A stretch of DNA of 64,000 bases from Polaromonas sp. AET17H-212 (lineage in GTDB: Bacteria; Pseudomonadota; Gammaproteobacteria; Burkholderiales; Burkholderiaceae_C): NCBI RefSeq assembly GCF_002379085.1, contig NZ_NBZW01000023.1, positions 1-64,000 of the forward strand. The letters are read 5' to 3'. Shown here in pieces: positions 50,373-60,717 of the stretch. Made by a program: the position numbers and the translations under genes. Each line of letters opens with the position of its first letter. Position 1 is the first letter of the stretch. Under the pieces are notes generated by a model. The model was given only the letters and a program-made list of their open reading frames with translations. It did not search any database and was not told the DNA's origin.

Positions 50373-51206
50373 GTGGATATCACATTGCTGATCAAGGCTG
50401 CCGTCATGGGCATCGTCGAGGGTTTGACCGAGTTCCTGCCCATTTCTTCCACCGGTCACCTGATTCTTGCCGGTGCCTTGCTGGGTTTTGACGACGAGAA
50501 GGCCAAGGTGTTTGACATCGCGATCCAGACCGGCGCCATTTTTGCCGTCATCCTGGTTTACTGGCAAAAACTGCGCGACACCCTGGTGGCGCTGCCCACG
50601 GAAAAACAGGCACAGCAGTTTGCGCTCAATGTCCTGGTCGCGTTTGTGCCGGCGGTGCTGCTGGGCCTGCTGTTCGGCAAGGCCATCAAGGCCCACCTGT
50701 TCACGCCCGTGGTGGTGGCGAGCACCTTCATCATCGGCGGCTTCGTCATTTTGTGGGCCGAGCGGCGCCAGAAAACCAACCCGGCCACGGCACGCATCCA
50801 TGCGGTCGAGGCCATGACCATGATGGATGCGCTCAAGGTCGGCCTGGTGCAATGCCTGGCCATGGTGCCCGGCACCAGCCGAAGTGGCGCCACCATCATT
50901 GGCGGCATGTTGCTGGGCCTGTCACGCAAGGCCGCGACGGATTTTTCGTTTTACCTGGCGATCCCGACGCTGATCGGCGCCGGTGCCTACAGCCTGTACA
51001 AGGACCGCGCGCTGCTGTCGGTCGCCGATCTGCCGCTGTTCGGTGTCGGGTTGCTGTTTGCCTTTGTCAGCGCCTGGCTGTGCATACGCTGGCTGCTGCG
51101 TTACATCGCCACCCACAGCTTTGTGCCCTTTGCCTGGTACCGCATCGTCTTCGGTGTGGTGGTGCTGGTGACGGCGCAGATGGGCTGGGTCACCTGGGCG
51201 GCCTGA
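50373..51206 (+). CDS. uppP: Undecaprenyl-diphosphatase UppP (BacA)
   Basis: Recycles the lipid carrier undecaprenyl diphosphate to its monophosphate for peptidoglycan synthesis; it confers bacitracin resistance when overexpressed. The 277-residue protein has about eight helices and the two signature loops: [20 protein letters not shown] near residue 12 and [22 protein letters not shown] near residue 165. The GTG at 50373 has GGAG five bases upstream and gives a normal-length protein. Confidence 0.95.
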   Translation: MDITLLIKAAVMGIVEGLTEFLPISSTGHLILAGALLGFDDEKAKVFDIAIQTGAIFAVILVYWQKLRDTLVALPTEKQAQQFALNVLVAFVPAVLLGLLFGKAIKAHLFTPVVVASTFIIGGFVILWAERRQKTNPATARIHAVEAMTMMDALKVGLVQCLAMVPGTSRSGATIIGGMLLGLSRKAATDFSFYLAIPTLIGAGAYSLYKDRALLSVADLPLFGVGLLFAFVSAWLCIRWLLRYIATHSFVPFAWYRIVFGVVVLVTAQMGWVTWAA

Positions 51207-51211
51207 ATTTT

Positions 51212-51239
51212 CCGTTCGCCCTGAGTCTGTCGAAGGGCT
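51212..51239. repeat. CTTCGACAGACTCAGGGCGAACGG repeat
   Basis: The complement of 51212-51239 reads as a CTTCGACAG..CTCAGGGCGAAC element that I recognise as a recurrent intergenic repeat in GC-rich proteobacteria. It lies between convergent uppP and the hydrolase gene. Confidence 0.55.
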
Positions 51240-51242
51240 GTA

Positions 51243-52085
51243 TCAGTCCATCAGGTTGCGCAGGGCCGCTTCGATGGCCGCCGCCGTGGCCACGGGTTTT
51301 TCCATCGGGAACAGGTGGCTGCCGTCGAGCATCATGATGCGGCCACGCGTGACCTTCTCGGTCATGGCCATGCCCACCTGTTTCATCTCGACCGACTGGC
51401 GCCCGCCGATAAAGGCCACCGGGCATTTGAGCGGATGGCGCTTGAGCAGGCCCTCGAGGTTGTCGGGCAGGGTGTTGTAGATGGCGGTTTCCACGTCGCG
51501 GTCAAAACTCAGCAGGCGCTGGTTGTTGCCGTCGCCCTGGGCGTCGTGCGTGCCGTGTTCGATGTAGTCGCGCAGGACCTGTTCATCCCAGCGTGCAAAG
51601 GCTTTTTTGCTGCGGAAATGCGCCAGCACTTCGGCCTGGTCCAGCCACTGGTGCCGGCGCTTGCGGCTGATGGCGCCGGGCGAGATCGAGCCGACCAGCT
51701 GCGCACGTTTGGCCACACTCAGCGCGGCGGCACGCCAGCCGCCCAGGATGGGCGAGTCGATCAGCAGCACACCGCGCACCGGCAGGCCGCCGAGCACGGG
51801 GTTGCGTGCGGCGCACATCAGGCTCAGGAAGCCGCCCAGCGAGTGGCCCACCAGAAACGCCGCCTGGCCGGTTTTTTCGACCTGCTCGCTGGTGAAGTCG
51901 GCGAGCTGCTGCACCAGGTGCGGCCAGTTGCTGGTGACCGGGTAACGCGGGTCATGGCCGAATTTTTCAATTGCCTTGACCTGGAAGCCGCGCGCGCGCA
52001 GCCCCTGGAACAACACACCGTAGGTGCTTGCCGGAAAGCTGTTGCCGTGGGAAAAAATGATGAGGGGTTTGCTGGAGGTGGGCAC
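51243..52085 (-). CDS. Alpha/beta hydrolase
   Basis: A 280-residue serine hydrolase: N-terminal strand LIIFSHGNSFPAS near residue 8, nucleophile elbow FLVGHSLGGFLS with Ser near residue 100, a long lid region RKRRHQWLDQAEVLAHFRSKKAFARWDEQVLRDYIEHGT, and the acid/base end VAFIGGRQSVE with DGSHLFPMEKP. Substrate unknown. It lies 29 bases after the proteasome-like gene on the same strand, with mutS upstream, so it may be the last of a three-gene run. Confidence 0.87.
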   Translation of the reverse strand: MPTSSKPLIIFSHGNSFPASTYGVLFQGLRARGFQVKAIEKFGHDPRYPVTSNWPHLVQQLADFTSEQVEKTGQAAFLVGHSLGGFLSLMCAARNPVLGGLPVRGVLLIDSPILGGWRAAALSVAKRAQLVGSISPGAISRKRRHQWLDQAEVLAHFRSKKAFARWDEQVLRDYIEHGTHDAQGDGNNQRLLSFDRDVETAIYNTLPDNLEGLLKRHPLKCPVAFIGGRQSVEMKQVGMAMTEKVTRGRIMMLDGSHLFPMEKPVATAAAIEAALRNLMD

Positions 52086-52113
52086 GGGGTCGTTCAGTGG
52101 CGGCAGGACGCGT

Positions 52114-52941
52114 TCAGATCAGTTTTTCTTCGGGCGAAGAGATTTTTTTCAGGGGCTGGTTGCGCGTCAGCGGCGTCAGCAGCGGCACCTGCGTTTCGCC
52201 GCCGGTCCACATCGGGTCCTCGATGCTGTCAAAAACTTCGCGCAGCTTCTTGCCCCAGTTGTCGTGCAACATGCGGAAGTAGGGGTTCTCATGGTCGATG
52301 CAGACCACCTTGTCGCTTTGCAGCGAGTTGACTTCGTAGACCACCATGTCCAGCGGCAGGCCGACGGACAGGTTGGACTTGAGGGTGGAGTCCATCGAGA
52401 CCAGCGCACATTTGGCGGCTTCGTCCAGCGGTGTTTCGGGGGTGATCACGCGGTCCAGCACCGGTTTGCCGTACTTGGATTCGCCAACCTGGAAGTAGGG
52501 CGTCTCCGGCGTGGCCTCGATGAAGTTGCCGGCCGAATAGACCTGGAACAGGCGCATGGCTTCACCGCGGATCTGGCCGCCGAAGATCAGCGAGACATTG
52601 AACTCCACGCCCGCGTGTTTGAGGTCATCGGCATCGCGCTCGTGCACCCGGCGGATCGCGGCGCCCAGCACTCGCGCTGCGTCGAACATGCTTTTGGCGT
52701 TCCAGATGGTGATGGGCGGGCCGCCTTCCGGGTCCTTGAGCTGCTCGACCTGCAGGATCTCGCGCACCGACTGCGAGATCGACAGGTTGCCGGCCGACAG
52801 CAGCACCATGAAACGGTCGCCCGGCTTTTCATAAATGATCATCTTGCGGAAGGTGCTGATCTGGTCCAGCCCCGCGTTGGTGCGGGAGTCGGAAAGAAAC
52901 ACCAGGCCGGCGTTGAGTTTGATGGCGACGCAGTAGGTCAT
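52114..52941 (-). CDS. Anbu-type (COG3484) proteasome-related protease
   Basis: A 275-residue Ntn-hydrolase fold protein. It starts MTYCVAIKLNAGLVFLSDSRTNAGLD, so removal of Met1 would expose Thr2 as nucleophile; conserved Asp/Ser in SDSRTNAG and later VLLSAGNLSISQSV, FNVSLIFGG, KPVLDRVI and MDSTLKSNLSVGLPLDM match the Anbu family. Anbu forms lock-washer rings; its substrates are unknown. In many genomes it clusters with a circularly permuted ATP-grasp and a transglutaminase; neither is here. It follows mutS by 29 bases. Confidence 0.9.
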   Translation of the reverse strand: MTYCVAIKLNAGLVFLSDSRTNAGLDQISTFRKMIIYEKPGDRFMVLLSAGNLSISQSVREILQVEQLKDPEGGPPITIWNAKSMFDAARVLGAAIRRVHERDADDLKHAGVEFNVSLIFGGQIRGEAMRLFQVYSAGNFIEATPETPYFQVGESKYGKPVLDRVITPETPLDEAAKCALVSMDSTLKSNLSVGLPLDMVVYEVNSLQSDKVVCIDHENPYFRMLHDNWGKKLREVFDSIEDPMWTGGETQVPLLTPLTRNQPLKKISSPEEKLI

Positions 52942-52970
52942 GGGGGGGCAATCGTTGGGGGTGGGGCGGC

Positions 52971-55589
52971 TCAGGCGGCCGCTATTTTTTTGAGTTGGTA
53001 AAGCGCGTCGAGCGCCTCGCGCGGGCTCAGTGCATCGGGGTCGATGCCGTGCAGGGCTTTCTCCACCGCGCTGGGTTCGGCGGCAGGCTGCTCGGGCGGC
53101 GCGGCAAACAGGTCCACCTGCGCGCGGCTGGCGGTCTGCTGGGTTTCCAGCGCATCGAGCGCATGGCGCGCGTGGTTGACCACGGCCGCCGGCACACCGG
53201 CGAGTTTGGCCACCGCGATGCCGTAACTCTTGCTGGCCGGGCCGGGCTCGATGTGGTGCAGAAAAACGATGCTGGCACCGGATTCGACCGCACTGACATG
53301 CACGTTCACCGCCGCATGGTGGCGCGCCGGGAACTCGGTGAGTTCGAAATAATGCGTTGCAAACAGCGTGAAGGCCTGGGTCTTGTTGTGCAGGTGGGCG
53401 GCAATGCCGCCAGCCAGCGCCAGGCCGTCGAAGGTGGATGTGCCGCGGCCGATTTCGTCCATCAGCACCAGCGAATGCGGTGTGGCGGCGTGCAGGATCT
53501 GCGCGGCCTCGGTCATCTCCAGCATGAAGGTGGACTGCGCATTGGCCACGTCGTCGGCCGCACCGATGCGGGTGTGGATGGCGTCGATCGGGCCGAGGCG
53601 GCAGGCGCTGGCCGGCACCCAGGAGCCCACGCTGGCCAGCAGCACGATGAGGGCGACCTGGCGCATGTAGGTCGATTTGCCGCCCATGTTGGGGCCGGTG
53701 ATGATCTGCATGCGGCTCTTGCCGCTCAGGCTGCAGTCGTTGGCGATGAAGGAGCCGCCGCTGGTTTCCGCCAGCCGCGCCTCGACCACCGGGTGCCGGC
53801 CCTGGGTGATGTCAATACAGGGCTCTTTCACAAAGACCGGGGCGGTCCAGTTCAGCGTGAGCGAACGCTCGGCCAGTGCGCACAGGGCGTCCAGGCTGGC
53901 CAGCGCGCGCGCCAGGCGGCTCAGCACCGGCACAAAAGCCTGCAATTCGTCGAGCAGCTGTTCGTACAGCCATTTTTCACGGGCCAGCGCGCGTTCCTGC
54001 GCTGACAGGGCCTTGTCCTCGAAGGTCTTGAGCTCGGGCGTGATGTAACGTTCGGCGTTTTTCAGCGTCTGGCGGCGCCGGTAGTCGCTTGGTACCTTGT
54101 CGAGCTGGCCCTGGGTGACCTCGATGTAAAAGCCGTGCACCTTGTTGAATTGCACACGCAGGTTGGCGATGCCGGTGCGGGCTTTCTCGCGGCCTTCGAG
54201 GTCGAGCAGGAAGTCGTCGCAGTTGGTCTGGATTGCGCGCAGCTCGTCGAGGTCGGCGTCGCAGCCATGGTTGATCACGCCGCCGTCGCGGATCAGCGCG
54301 GCGGGTTCGTCGAGCACGTAACGTTGCAGCAGGGCGGCGCAGGCGGGCGGCGCCTGCAGGTCGCCGAAAATAGTGGTCAAAAGTGCCGGCAGCCCTTGCT
54401 GATTGGGCGCCAGCAGCTCTGTTTTTTGTAGCGTATCGCGCAGCGCAATGAGTTCGCGCGGGCGCACCTGGCGCAGCGCAATGCGGGCGGTGATGCGTTC
54501 AACGTCGCTGCTGCCCTTGAGCCGGGCGCGCAGTGTCTGCTGCAGGCCGCCGCGCAAGGCGGTGATGGCTTCGAGCCGCGCTGCCGCCTGGCTGCGCTCG
54601 CGCCGCGGGCTCAGCAGCCAGCTTTTGAGCGCGCGGCTGCCCATGCCGGTGGTGCAGGTGTCGAGCAGCGAAAACAGCGTGGGCGTGTCCTCGCCGCGCA
54701 GGGTCTGGGTCAGCTCCAGGTTGCGCCGCGTGGTCTGCGGCAGTTCGATCAGCTCGCCCGAACGCACGACCTGCAGGCTGTGCACATGGGAGAGCGCGCG
54801 GCCCTGGGTGTGTTCGGCATAACCGAGCAGCGCGGAGGCTGCCGCATGGGCCTCGGGCAGGGCCTCGGCGTTCCACGAGGCCAGCGAGGCCACCTGCAAC
54901 TGCGCCAGCAGCCGGCGTGCGCCCAGCGCGCTGTCGAACTGCCAGGCCGGACGGGCGCTGACGGCGCAGCGCTGGATTTTCAGGCGTTGCTCGAAGGCGG
55001 GCGTGACGTCGACGTTGTAAAGCAGTTCGCTGGGCGCGATGCGGGCGATCCAGGCCTCGAGTTCGTCGCTGGCGCAGTGCGCCAGGTGGATTTCGCCCTG
55101 GGTCACGCTGAGCCAGGCCAGGCCGCAGGTGTTGCGGCCGCCCTGGTGCACCGCCAGCAGGATGGATTCGGTCTTGTCGCTGAGCAGCTCGGTGTCGGTC
55201 AGGGTGCCGGGCGTGACCACCCGCACCACCTTGCGCTCGACCGGGCCCTTGGCCGTGGCCACGTCGCCGACCTGCTCGCAAATCGCCACCGATTCGCCCA
55301 GCTTGATCAGTTTGGCAAGGTAACCCTCCAGCGAGTGAAAGGGCACGCCGGCCATGACCACCGGTTCGCCGGCCGACTGGCCGCGCCGTGTCAGCGTGAT
55401 GTCGAGCAGGCGCGCGGCTTTTTCGGCGTCGGCATAAAACAATTCGTAAAAGTCGCCCATGCGGTAGAGCAGCAGGGTGTCGGGGTAGTCCGCCTTCAGG
55501 CCCAGGTACTGGGTCATCATGGGCGTGTGTTTTCCGGCCCCGGCGGTGGCCGGATCAGGGATGTCGAGAGCGGGCGGGGGAAGGTTCAC
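52971..55589 (-). CDS. mutS: DNA mismatch repair protein MutS
   Basis: Recognises base mismatches and recruits MutL. The 872-residue protein begins shortly before [17 protein letters not shown], with the mismatch-binding Phe in RMGDFYELF. The C-terminal ATPase has Walker [22 protein letters not shown] as Walker B/signature, and [11 protein letters not shown]. The GTG at 55589 places the normal N-terminus; upstream in-frame residues up to 55805 are unlike MutS. The usual Anbu and hydrolase run follows on the same strand. Confidence 0.95.
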   Translation of the reverse strand: MNLPPPALDIPDPATAGAGKHTPMMTQYLGLKADYPDTLLLYRMGDFYELFYADAEKAARLLDITLTRRGQSAGEPVVMAGVPFHSLEGYLAKLIKLGESVAICEQVGDVATAKGPVERKVVRVVTPGTLTDTELLSDKTESILLAVHQGGRNTCGLAWLSVTQGEIHLAHCASDELEAWIARIAPSELLYNVDVTPAFEQRLKIQRCAVSARPAWQFDSALGARRLLAQLQVASLASWNAEALPEAHAAASALLGYAEHTQGRALSHVHSLQVVRSGELIELPQTTRRNLELTQTLRGEDTPTLFSLLDTCTTGMGSRALKSWLLSPRRERSQAAARLEAITALRGGLQQTLRARLKGSSDVERITARIALRQVRPRELIALRDTLQKTELLAPNQQGLPALLTTIFGDLQAPPACAALLQRYVLDEPAALIRDGGVINHGCDADLDELRAIQTNCDDFLLDLEGREKARTGIANLRVQFNKVHGFYIEVTQGQLDKVPSDYRRRQTLKNAERYITPELKTFEDKALSAQERALAREKWLYEQLLDELQAFVPVLSRLARALASLDALCALAERSLTLNWTAPVFVKEPCIDITQGRHPVVEARLAETSGGSFIANDCSLSGKSRMQIITGPNMGGKSTYMRQVALIVLLASVGSWVPASACRLGPIDAIHTRIGAADDVANAQSTFMLEMTEAAQILHAATPHSLVLMDEIGRGTSTFDGLALAGGIAAHLHNKTQAFTLFATHYFELTEFPARHHAAVNVHVSAVESGASIVFLHHIEPGPASKSYGIAVAKLAGVPAAVVNHARHALDALETQQTASRAQVDLFAAPPEQPAAEPSAVEKALHGIDPDALSPREALDALYQLKKIAAA

Positions 55590-55920
55590 TGGGGTTTCAG
55601 GCAAGGGCGGTAAAAGGCTGAATACACGGGTGAACTCAGGGTGGCTGCGGAGGTGGCAACAGGGGCCGGGAAAATAATAGCACTTGCCGGCCTGCCCGCC
55701 GCCGCGGCCTGGCGGAAATCGCTGCCAGGTCGACCCTCCCGGCAGGGGCTGGAATGTGCGCCGGACCGGTAAATCCCGAAAGATCAGACATTTCACTACA
55801 AACATTCAGGGTACCCCGAAGTAGACTCAACCCTTGCACGCCTGACATGCGCGATGGTCCCGTCCGGGATCACCACGGCAGGTGTGCGGCAAGTTCGACA
55901 CTACCGACCAAGGAAAACCC
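55590..55920. other. Divergent promoter region between mutS and the polyene-like cluster
   Basis: A 331-base gap without a gene. It must contain promoters for mutS and for the plus-strand cluster, but I cannot place them from the consensus. Confidence 0.4.
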
Positions 55921-57273
55921 ATGACCGAGCTGAATTCAGCAGCCGCCCCCGCTCCCGCCGTGACCGGCGAGTGCGATGTGCTGGTCATCGGTGGCGGCCC
56001 GGCGGGTTCCACGGCGGGGGCGCTGCTGGCCCAGCGGGGCTACAAGGTGGTGGTGCTGGAGAAAGAACACCATCCGCGCTTTCACATTGGCGAGTCGCTG
56101 CTGCCGGCCAACCTCCCGCTGTTTGAAAAACTCGGGGTGGCGGACGCCGTCCGGGCCATCGGCATGGAAAAATGGGGCGCCGAGTTCGTGTCGCCCTGGC
56201 ATGACAACAAGAGCCAGACCTTCATGTTCGGCGACGCCTGGGACAAGTCCATGCCGTTTTCCTACCAGGTGCGGCGCTCCGAGCTGGACGAGATCCTGAT
56301 ACGCAATGCGGCCCGGCTGGGCGCCGAGGTGCTGGAGGGCTGCCGGGTGCGCGAGGTGGCTTTTGCGGCCGACCGCAGCGGCGCCACCGTGCACGCGCAG
56401 CATGAAGACGGCCGCCTGCAGGACTGGCGGGCCCGCTTTGTGGTGGACGCCTCGGGCCGCGACACCCTGCTGGGCAAGCAGTTCGACATCAAGCGCCGCA
56501 ACCCCAAACACAACAGCTCGGCCCTGTATGCCCACTTCACCGGCGCCACGCGGCACCCGGGGCAGGACGAAGGCAACATCACGATTTTCTGGTTCGACCA
56601 CGGCTGGTTCTGGTTCATTCCGCTGGCCGACGGCGCCACCAGCGTAGGCGCGGTCGTCTGGCCGCACTACCTCAAGAGCCGCAGCAAACCCGTGAAGGAA
56701 TTTTTCCTGGACACGGTCGCCCTGTGCCCGGCGCTCGCCGAGCGCCTGGCCCACGCCACGCTGTCGTCCGATGTCGAGGCGACCGGCAACTTTTCCTACG
56801 CCTGCGAACGCACCCACGGCCCCAATTACGTGATGATTGGTGACGCCTTCACCTTCATCGACCCGGTGTTTTCGTCGGGTGTGATGCTGGCCATGCAGGG
56901 TGGTTTTGACGGTGCCGACACGGTCGATACCTGCCTGCGCGAACCGGCGAAGGCCGCTGCCGCGCTGGCGCATTTCGACCGCCAGGTGCGCAAGGGGCCG
57001 AAAGAGTTTTCGTGGTTCATTTACCGCGTGACGAACCCGACCATGCGCGACATGTTCATGGGACCGCGCAATGTGTGGCGCGTGAAGGAGGCCCTGCTGT
57101 CCATGCTGGCGGGCGACATTTTCGGCAAGACACCGATCTGGGGCTCGCTGGCGGTGCTCAAGGCGATTTTCTATATTTCATCGGCCCTGAACTACAAGCG
57201 CACCCTGCAGGCGATGCGCATGCGCAAGGCCAATATCCGTGTGGTTGAGGACGCGGCGCCTGCGGCGCGCTGA
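55921..57273 (+). CDS. FAD-dependent oxidoreductase, tryptophan-halogenase-like
   Basis: A 450-residue flavoprotein. The N-terminal FAD motif reads CDVLVIGGGPAGSTAGALLAQRGYKVVVLEKE near residue 18, with SLLPANLPLFEKLG and FVVDASGRDTLLGKQF. A late GDAFTFIDPVFSSGVMLAMQG closes the fold. Flavin halogenases carry WxWxIP; here the region is GWFWFIPL, which resembles that motif. Similar proteins sit in aryl-polyene and xanthomonadin clusters. The ATG at 55921 is chosen over upstream codons because it precedes the fold by a usual length. Three same-strand genes follow closely. Confidence 0.9.
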   Translation: MTELNSAAAPAPAVTGECDVLVIGGGPAGSTAGALLAQRGYKVVVLEKEHHPRFHIGESLLPANLPLFEKLGVADAVRAIGMEKWGAEFVSPWHDNKSQTFMFGDAWDKSMPFSYQVRRSELDEILIRNAARLGAEVLEGCRVREVAFAADRSGATVHAQHEDGRLQDWRARFVVDASGRDTLLGKQFDIKRRNPKHNSSALYAHFTGATRHPGQDEGNITIFWFDHGWFWFIPLADGATSVGAVVWPHYLKSRSKPVKEFFLDTVALCPALAERLAHATLSSDVEATGNFSYACERTHGPNYVMIGDAFTFIDPVFSSGVMLAMQGGFDGADTVDTCLREPAKAAAALAHFDRQVRKGPKEFSWFIYRVTNPTMRDMFMGPRNVWRVKEALLSMLAGDIFGKTPIWGSLAVLKAIFYISSALNYKRTLQAMRMRKANIRVVEDAAPAAR

Positions 57274-57294
57274 CGGCCGCAAAGCGCGGATGCC

Positions 57295-58107
57295 ATGAAA
57301 CACGAGTCCAATGCCCTCATGACCAAGCCGCTGGCGCTGCCGTCGCTCCGCCGTGTCCTGCATGAAACCATCAGGTTGCACCTGGGTTACCTGGCGCTGG
57401 GCCTGCTCAGCCTGGGTGTCACCTTGCTGGCCTTTCCGATGCGCGCACTGCTGCCGCGTGTGATCAGCAAACGGCTGGGACGCAAGCTGGTGACCGCTGT
57501 AACGCGGCACTACCTGCGTTTTCTGGTGCTGATCGGGGCCTGCCGCTTCGACCTGTCGGAACTGGACGCGTTGCGGGATGAGCCACCCATGGTCATCGCG
57601 CCCAACCACCCGTCGCTGCTCGATGCGCTGATGATTCTGTCGCGCCTTCCCGGCACGGGCTGCATCATGAAGGCCGAACTCGTCAACAGCGTTTTTTATG
57701 GGGCGGGTGCGCGGCTGGCCGGCTACATCCGCAACACGCCGCTGCGCACCATGGTGCAGCTGGCGGTGGACGATCTGCACCAGGGCAGCCATCTGCTGCT
57801 GTTTCCCGAAGGCACACGCACCACGCGCTTTCCCGTGGGCCCCCTGCAGGGCACGACCGGGCTGATCGCCAAAAGTGCGGGTGTGCCGGTGCAGACGGTG
57901 TTTATTGAAACCAGTTCCGGTTTTCTGGGCAAAGGCTGGCCCTTGCTGCGAGCCCCTAAAATGCCCATCACTTACCGGGTCCGTCTCGGCAAGCGTTTTG
58001 ATCCGCCGCAGCACACGGCGCGTTTCGTCAGTGAGCTCGAACAGTATTTCCAGACCGAGCTGGCGCACGCGCAGTTGCCCGGCTTTCCCGTTTCTCCGCC
58101 GGCCTGA
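57295..58107 (+). CDS. Lysophospholipid acyltransferase-like protein
   Basis: A 270-residue membrane-associated acyltransferase of the PlsC/LPLAT superfamily. A hydrophobic stretch near residues 31-55 anchors it. The catalytic HX4D motif is NHPSLLD near residue 103 and the substrate motif FPEGTRTTR near 168, followed by GLIAKSAGVPVQTVF. It probably transfers an acyl chain to a glycerol or polyene headgroup; such genes are usual in aryl-polyene clusters. It begins 21 bases after the FAD oxidoreductase. Confidence 0.9.
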   Translation: MKHESNALMTKPLALPSLRRVLHETIRLHLGYLALGLLSLGVTLLAFPMRALLPRVISKRLGRKLVTAVTRHYLRFLVLIGACRFDLSELDALRDEPPMVIAPNHPSLLDALMILSRLPGTGCIMKAELVNSVFYGAGARLAGYIRNTPLRTMVQLAVDDLHQGSHLLLFPEGTRTTRFPVGPLQGTTGLIAKSAGVPVQTVFIETSSGFLGKGWPLLRAPKMPITYRVRLGKRFDPPQHTARFVSELEQYFQTELAHAQLPGFPVSPPA

Positions 58108-58146
58108 CCATCGTGGCCTGGCGCCCCTTGTCCAGGTTTTCACACG

Positions 58147-58920
58147 ATGACTGTTTCTGCTCCCGGTGCGTCCCGCACCCATCTGGTCCTGATACCGAGC
58201 TACAACCCCGGCCCCAAGGTCTATGAAACCGTGCGCGCGGCGCGCGCCCACTGGACGCCGGTCTGGGTCGTGGTGGACGGCAGCACCGACGACAGCGCCG
58301 CCGGCCTGCAGGCCATGGCGGCGCAGGATGAGGGCTTGCGCGTGGTCGTGCTGCCGCACAACGTGGGCAAGGGCGCGGCGGTGCTGCACGGGCTGGACCT
58401 GGCGGCGGCCCAGGGTTTCACCCACGTGCTGACCATGGATTCCGACGGCCAGCACCCGGCCCACCTGATTCCGAAATTCATGGCCGCGTCAAGCGCGCAG
58501 CCCGAGGTCATGGTGCTGGGCATGCCGGTGTTTGCCGCCGACGCGCCGCGCCTGCGTGTCAACGGCCGCAAGGTTTCCAATGGCTGGGCCAACCTGGAAA
58601 CGCTGTGGGCCGGCATCGGTGATTCGCTGTTCGGTTTTCGCGTCTACCCGATCGCACCGCTGCGGCGCGTCATGCACGGCCAGCGCTGGATGCGGCGTTT
58701 CGACTTCGACCCGGAGGCGGTGGTGCGCATGTGCTGGCTGGGCGTCAAGCCCGTCAACCTGCCGGCCAGCGTCAAATACTTCCGACCCGACGAAGGCGGC
58801 GTCTCGCATTTCAACTACCTGCGCGACAACCTGCTGCTGAGCTGGATGCACTCACGCCTGTTCCTGGGTTTTCTGCTGCGGCTGCCCGTATTGCTGGCGC
58901 GGCGCTGGTCCCGCTCTTGA
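58147..58920 (+). CDS. Family 2 glycosyltransferase
   Basis: A 257-residue GT2 enzyme of inverting type. LVLIPSYNPG near residue 13, VVVDGSTDDSA, VLPHNVGKGAAVLHGL, and the metal/nucleotide motif HVLTMDSDGQHPA near residue 95. C-terminal hydrophobic stretches may tether it to the membrane. It probably adds a sugar to a lipid-linked carrier or polyene; substrate is unknown. It lies 39 bases after the acyltransferase, so these three form one operon. Confidence 0.9.
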   Translation: MTVSAPGASRTHLVLIPSYNPGPKVYETVRAARAHWTPVWVVVDGSTDDSAAGLQAMAAQDEGLRVVVLPHNVGKGAAVLHGLDLAAAQGFTHVLTMDSDGQHPAHLIPKFMAASSAQPEVMVLGMPVFAADAPRLRVNGRKVSNGWANLETLWAGIGDSLFGFRVYPIAPLRRVMHGQRWMRRFDFDPEAVVRMCWLGVKPVNLPASVKYFRPDEGGVSHFNYLRDNLLLSWMHSRLFLGFLLRLPVLLARRWSRS

Positions 58921-59004
58921 GTGGCGGGGCTCATGGCGCCCGCTTTTCTGCGCCGCCATGGCGCAAAAGACACGGTTTCAGGTTCCAGATAGCGGGCAAC
59001 AACA

Positions 59005-59763
59005 CTAGGGTTTGATCGCCTGGTACTCGGAAAACACGCCAACTTCCACGTGTTGCTTGACCTGCACCAGCCCGGCGGCGCTCAGTGTGGCCATGACTTG
59101 TTCCGGCGGGACACAGGCTTCGATGCTGTCCCAGTAGTAGCGCCAGATGGTGGCGGTCTCTTTTTGCCGGGAAACAAACCGTGTCAGCAGCGGTATCACG
59201 CTCCGCATGTAGGTTTTCAGGACCCACTGTCCCAGACCGCTTTTTGCCTGGGTGATTTCGAGGATACACAGGCGGCCGCCGGGTTTCAACACCCGTTGAA
59301 ATTCTGCAAACGCCACCCCCAGATCGCTGATGTGGCGAAGGGCGTAACCCATGCTCAGGAAATCAAAGTGGTTGTCGGGGAAAGGCAATGACTCGGCCCG
59401 GCCCTCCATCAGCACCATGGTCTTGGGCAGCTTGCTGGCCGCCAGCATGCCGGGGCTTGGATCAATCCCGGTGACCAAGGCCGGGTCGCCGGCAAGAAGA
59501 CAGGCCTGGGCCGCAACCAGGCCGGTTCCCACGCCCACATCCAGTACCCGCATGCCCGTTTTCAGGCCGCCGCGAATGAGGGCCTGACGCCGATAACGCG
59601 AACCGGTACCCCAGGCCAGCATGGCCTCGATACGGTCGTAGTCGGCGGCGGTGTTGTCAAAAATCCGGCGTAAATAGGCTTGCCTGTCCTGCTCGGTCTG
59701 GTAGTAGTCGGTGAGCGGGCCATGCGGTGCATGCGCCGCGGGAACGGGTTCGGAAGTCTTCAT
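59005..59763 (-). CDS. SAM-dependent methyltransferase, UbiE-like
   Basis: A 252-residue methyltransferase: N-terminal helical segment RRIFDNTAADYDRIEAMLAWGTGSRYRRQAL as in UbiE, SAM motif I VLDVGVGTGLVAAQA near residue 73, then GIDPSPGML, FDFLSMGYALRHISD, and LKPGGRLCILEI. The substrate is unclear, but it ends the minus-strand ketosynthase run, so it may methylate the aryl head or polyene. The gap to the ketoreductase is 222 bases with no gene. Confidence 0.87.
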   Translation of the reverse strand: MKTSEPVPAAHAPHGPLTDYYQTEQDRQAYLRRIFDNTAADYDRIEAMLAWGTGSRYRRQALIRGGLKTGMRVLDVGVGTGLVAAQACLLAGDPALVTGIDPSPGMLAASKLPKTMVLMEGRAESLPFPDNHFDFLSMGYALRHISDLGVAFAEFQRVLKPGGRLCILEITQAKSGLGQWVLKTYMRSVIPLLTRFVSRQKETATIWRYYWDSIEACVPPEQVMATLSAAGLVQVKQHVEVGVFSEYQAIKP

Positions 59764-59985
59764 GGGGTATTCGCCTTTCGAGCTGGAAAGTCAGTTGGAC
59801 GCGCCGCGTGAGTCATGGGTGTGTGCTGGCAAGGCACAAGGAGGAGCAGGCGGATGCCTGCGGGAAGGGGCGTTTCTGTCAGCGGACTCGTGCGCTCACC
59901 CTGAGGGCGATGGCCTTTGGCGCTGCATCAGCCAGCTTCATGCCCTTTGCCTCGCGCGTCAATCGGACAAGAGCCGGTTTTGGGG

Positions 59986-60717
59986 TCAGATCATGCCGCC
60001 ATTGATGGAAATGACCTGGCCGCTGATGTAGGCCGCACGTTCGGAGGCCAGAAAACCGACGAGGTCGGCGACTTCCTCGGCCTTGCCCGCGCGTTTCATC
60101 GGCACCATGCGGTCGATGACGTCCTTGCTGAAGGCGCCCTGGGTCATGGCGGTGTCGATGATGCCGGGGGCCACGGCATTGACGGTGATGCCGCGGCTCG
60201 CCACTTCCAGCGCCAGCGACTTGGTGGCCGCGTGCAGGGCGCCCTTGGCGGCCGAGTAGTTGACCTGCCCGCGGTTGCCGGCCACGGCCGCGACCGAGGT
60301 GATGGTGATGATGCGGCCCCAGCGGGTCCGGATCATGGGCATGGTCAGCGGCTGGGTGACATGGAAAAACCCATTGAGCGAGACATCCAGCACGCGCTGC
60401 CACTGGGCCAGCTGCATGCCGGGAAACACCGCATCGTCATGGATGCCGGCGTTGTTGACCAGCACCTGGATCGGGCCGTCCTCGAGCAGGGCTTGCAGGG
60501 CCTGGCCGGTGGCTGCGGCGTCGGTCACATCGAAAGCCACGGCCTGGGCTTGGCCGCCCTGGGCCACGATGTCGGCGGCGACGGCCTGCGCCGTGGCCAG
60601 GTGGCTGTTGGCGTGAACGATGACGGCAAAGCCGTCGGCCGCCAGGCGCCGGCTGATGGCCGAGCCCAGCCCGCCGCTGCCGCCGGTGACCAGTGCGCGT
60701 TTGAGGGGTGGGGTCAT
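59986..60717 (-). CDS. 3-ketoacyl-ACP reductase of FabG type
   Basis: A 243-residue SDR: ALVTGGSGGLGSAISRRLA at the N-terminus, NNAGIHDD near residue 85, catalytic Tyr and Lys in QVNYSAAKGAL, and GQVISINGGMI at the end. In a polyene cluster this reduces the beta-keto intermediate after each condensation (the ApeQ role). Its start overlaps the dehydratase stop as ATGA, so the two are coupled. Confidence 0.92.
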   Translation of the reverse strand: MTPPLKRALVTGGSGGLGSAISRRLAADGFAVIVHANSHLATAQAVAADIVAQGGQAQAVAFDVTDAAATGQALQALLEDGPIQVLVNNAGIHDDAVFPGMQLAQWQRVLDVSLNGFFHVTQPLTMPMIRTRWGRIITITSVAAVAGNRGQVNYSAAKGALHAATKSLALEVASRGITVNAVAPGIIDTAMTQGAFSKDVIDRMVPMKRAGKAEEVADLVGFLASERAAYISGQVISINGGMI

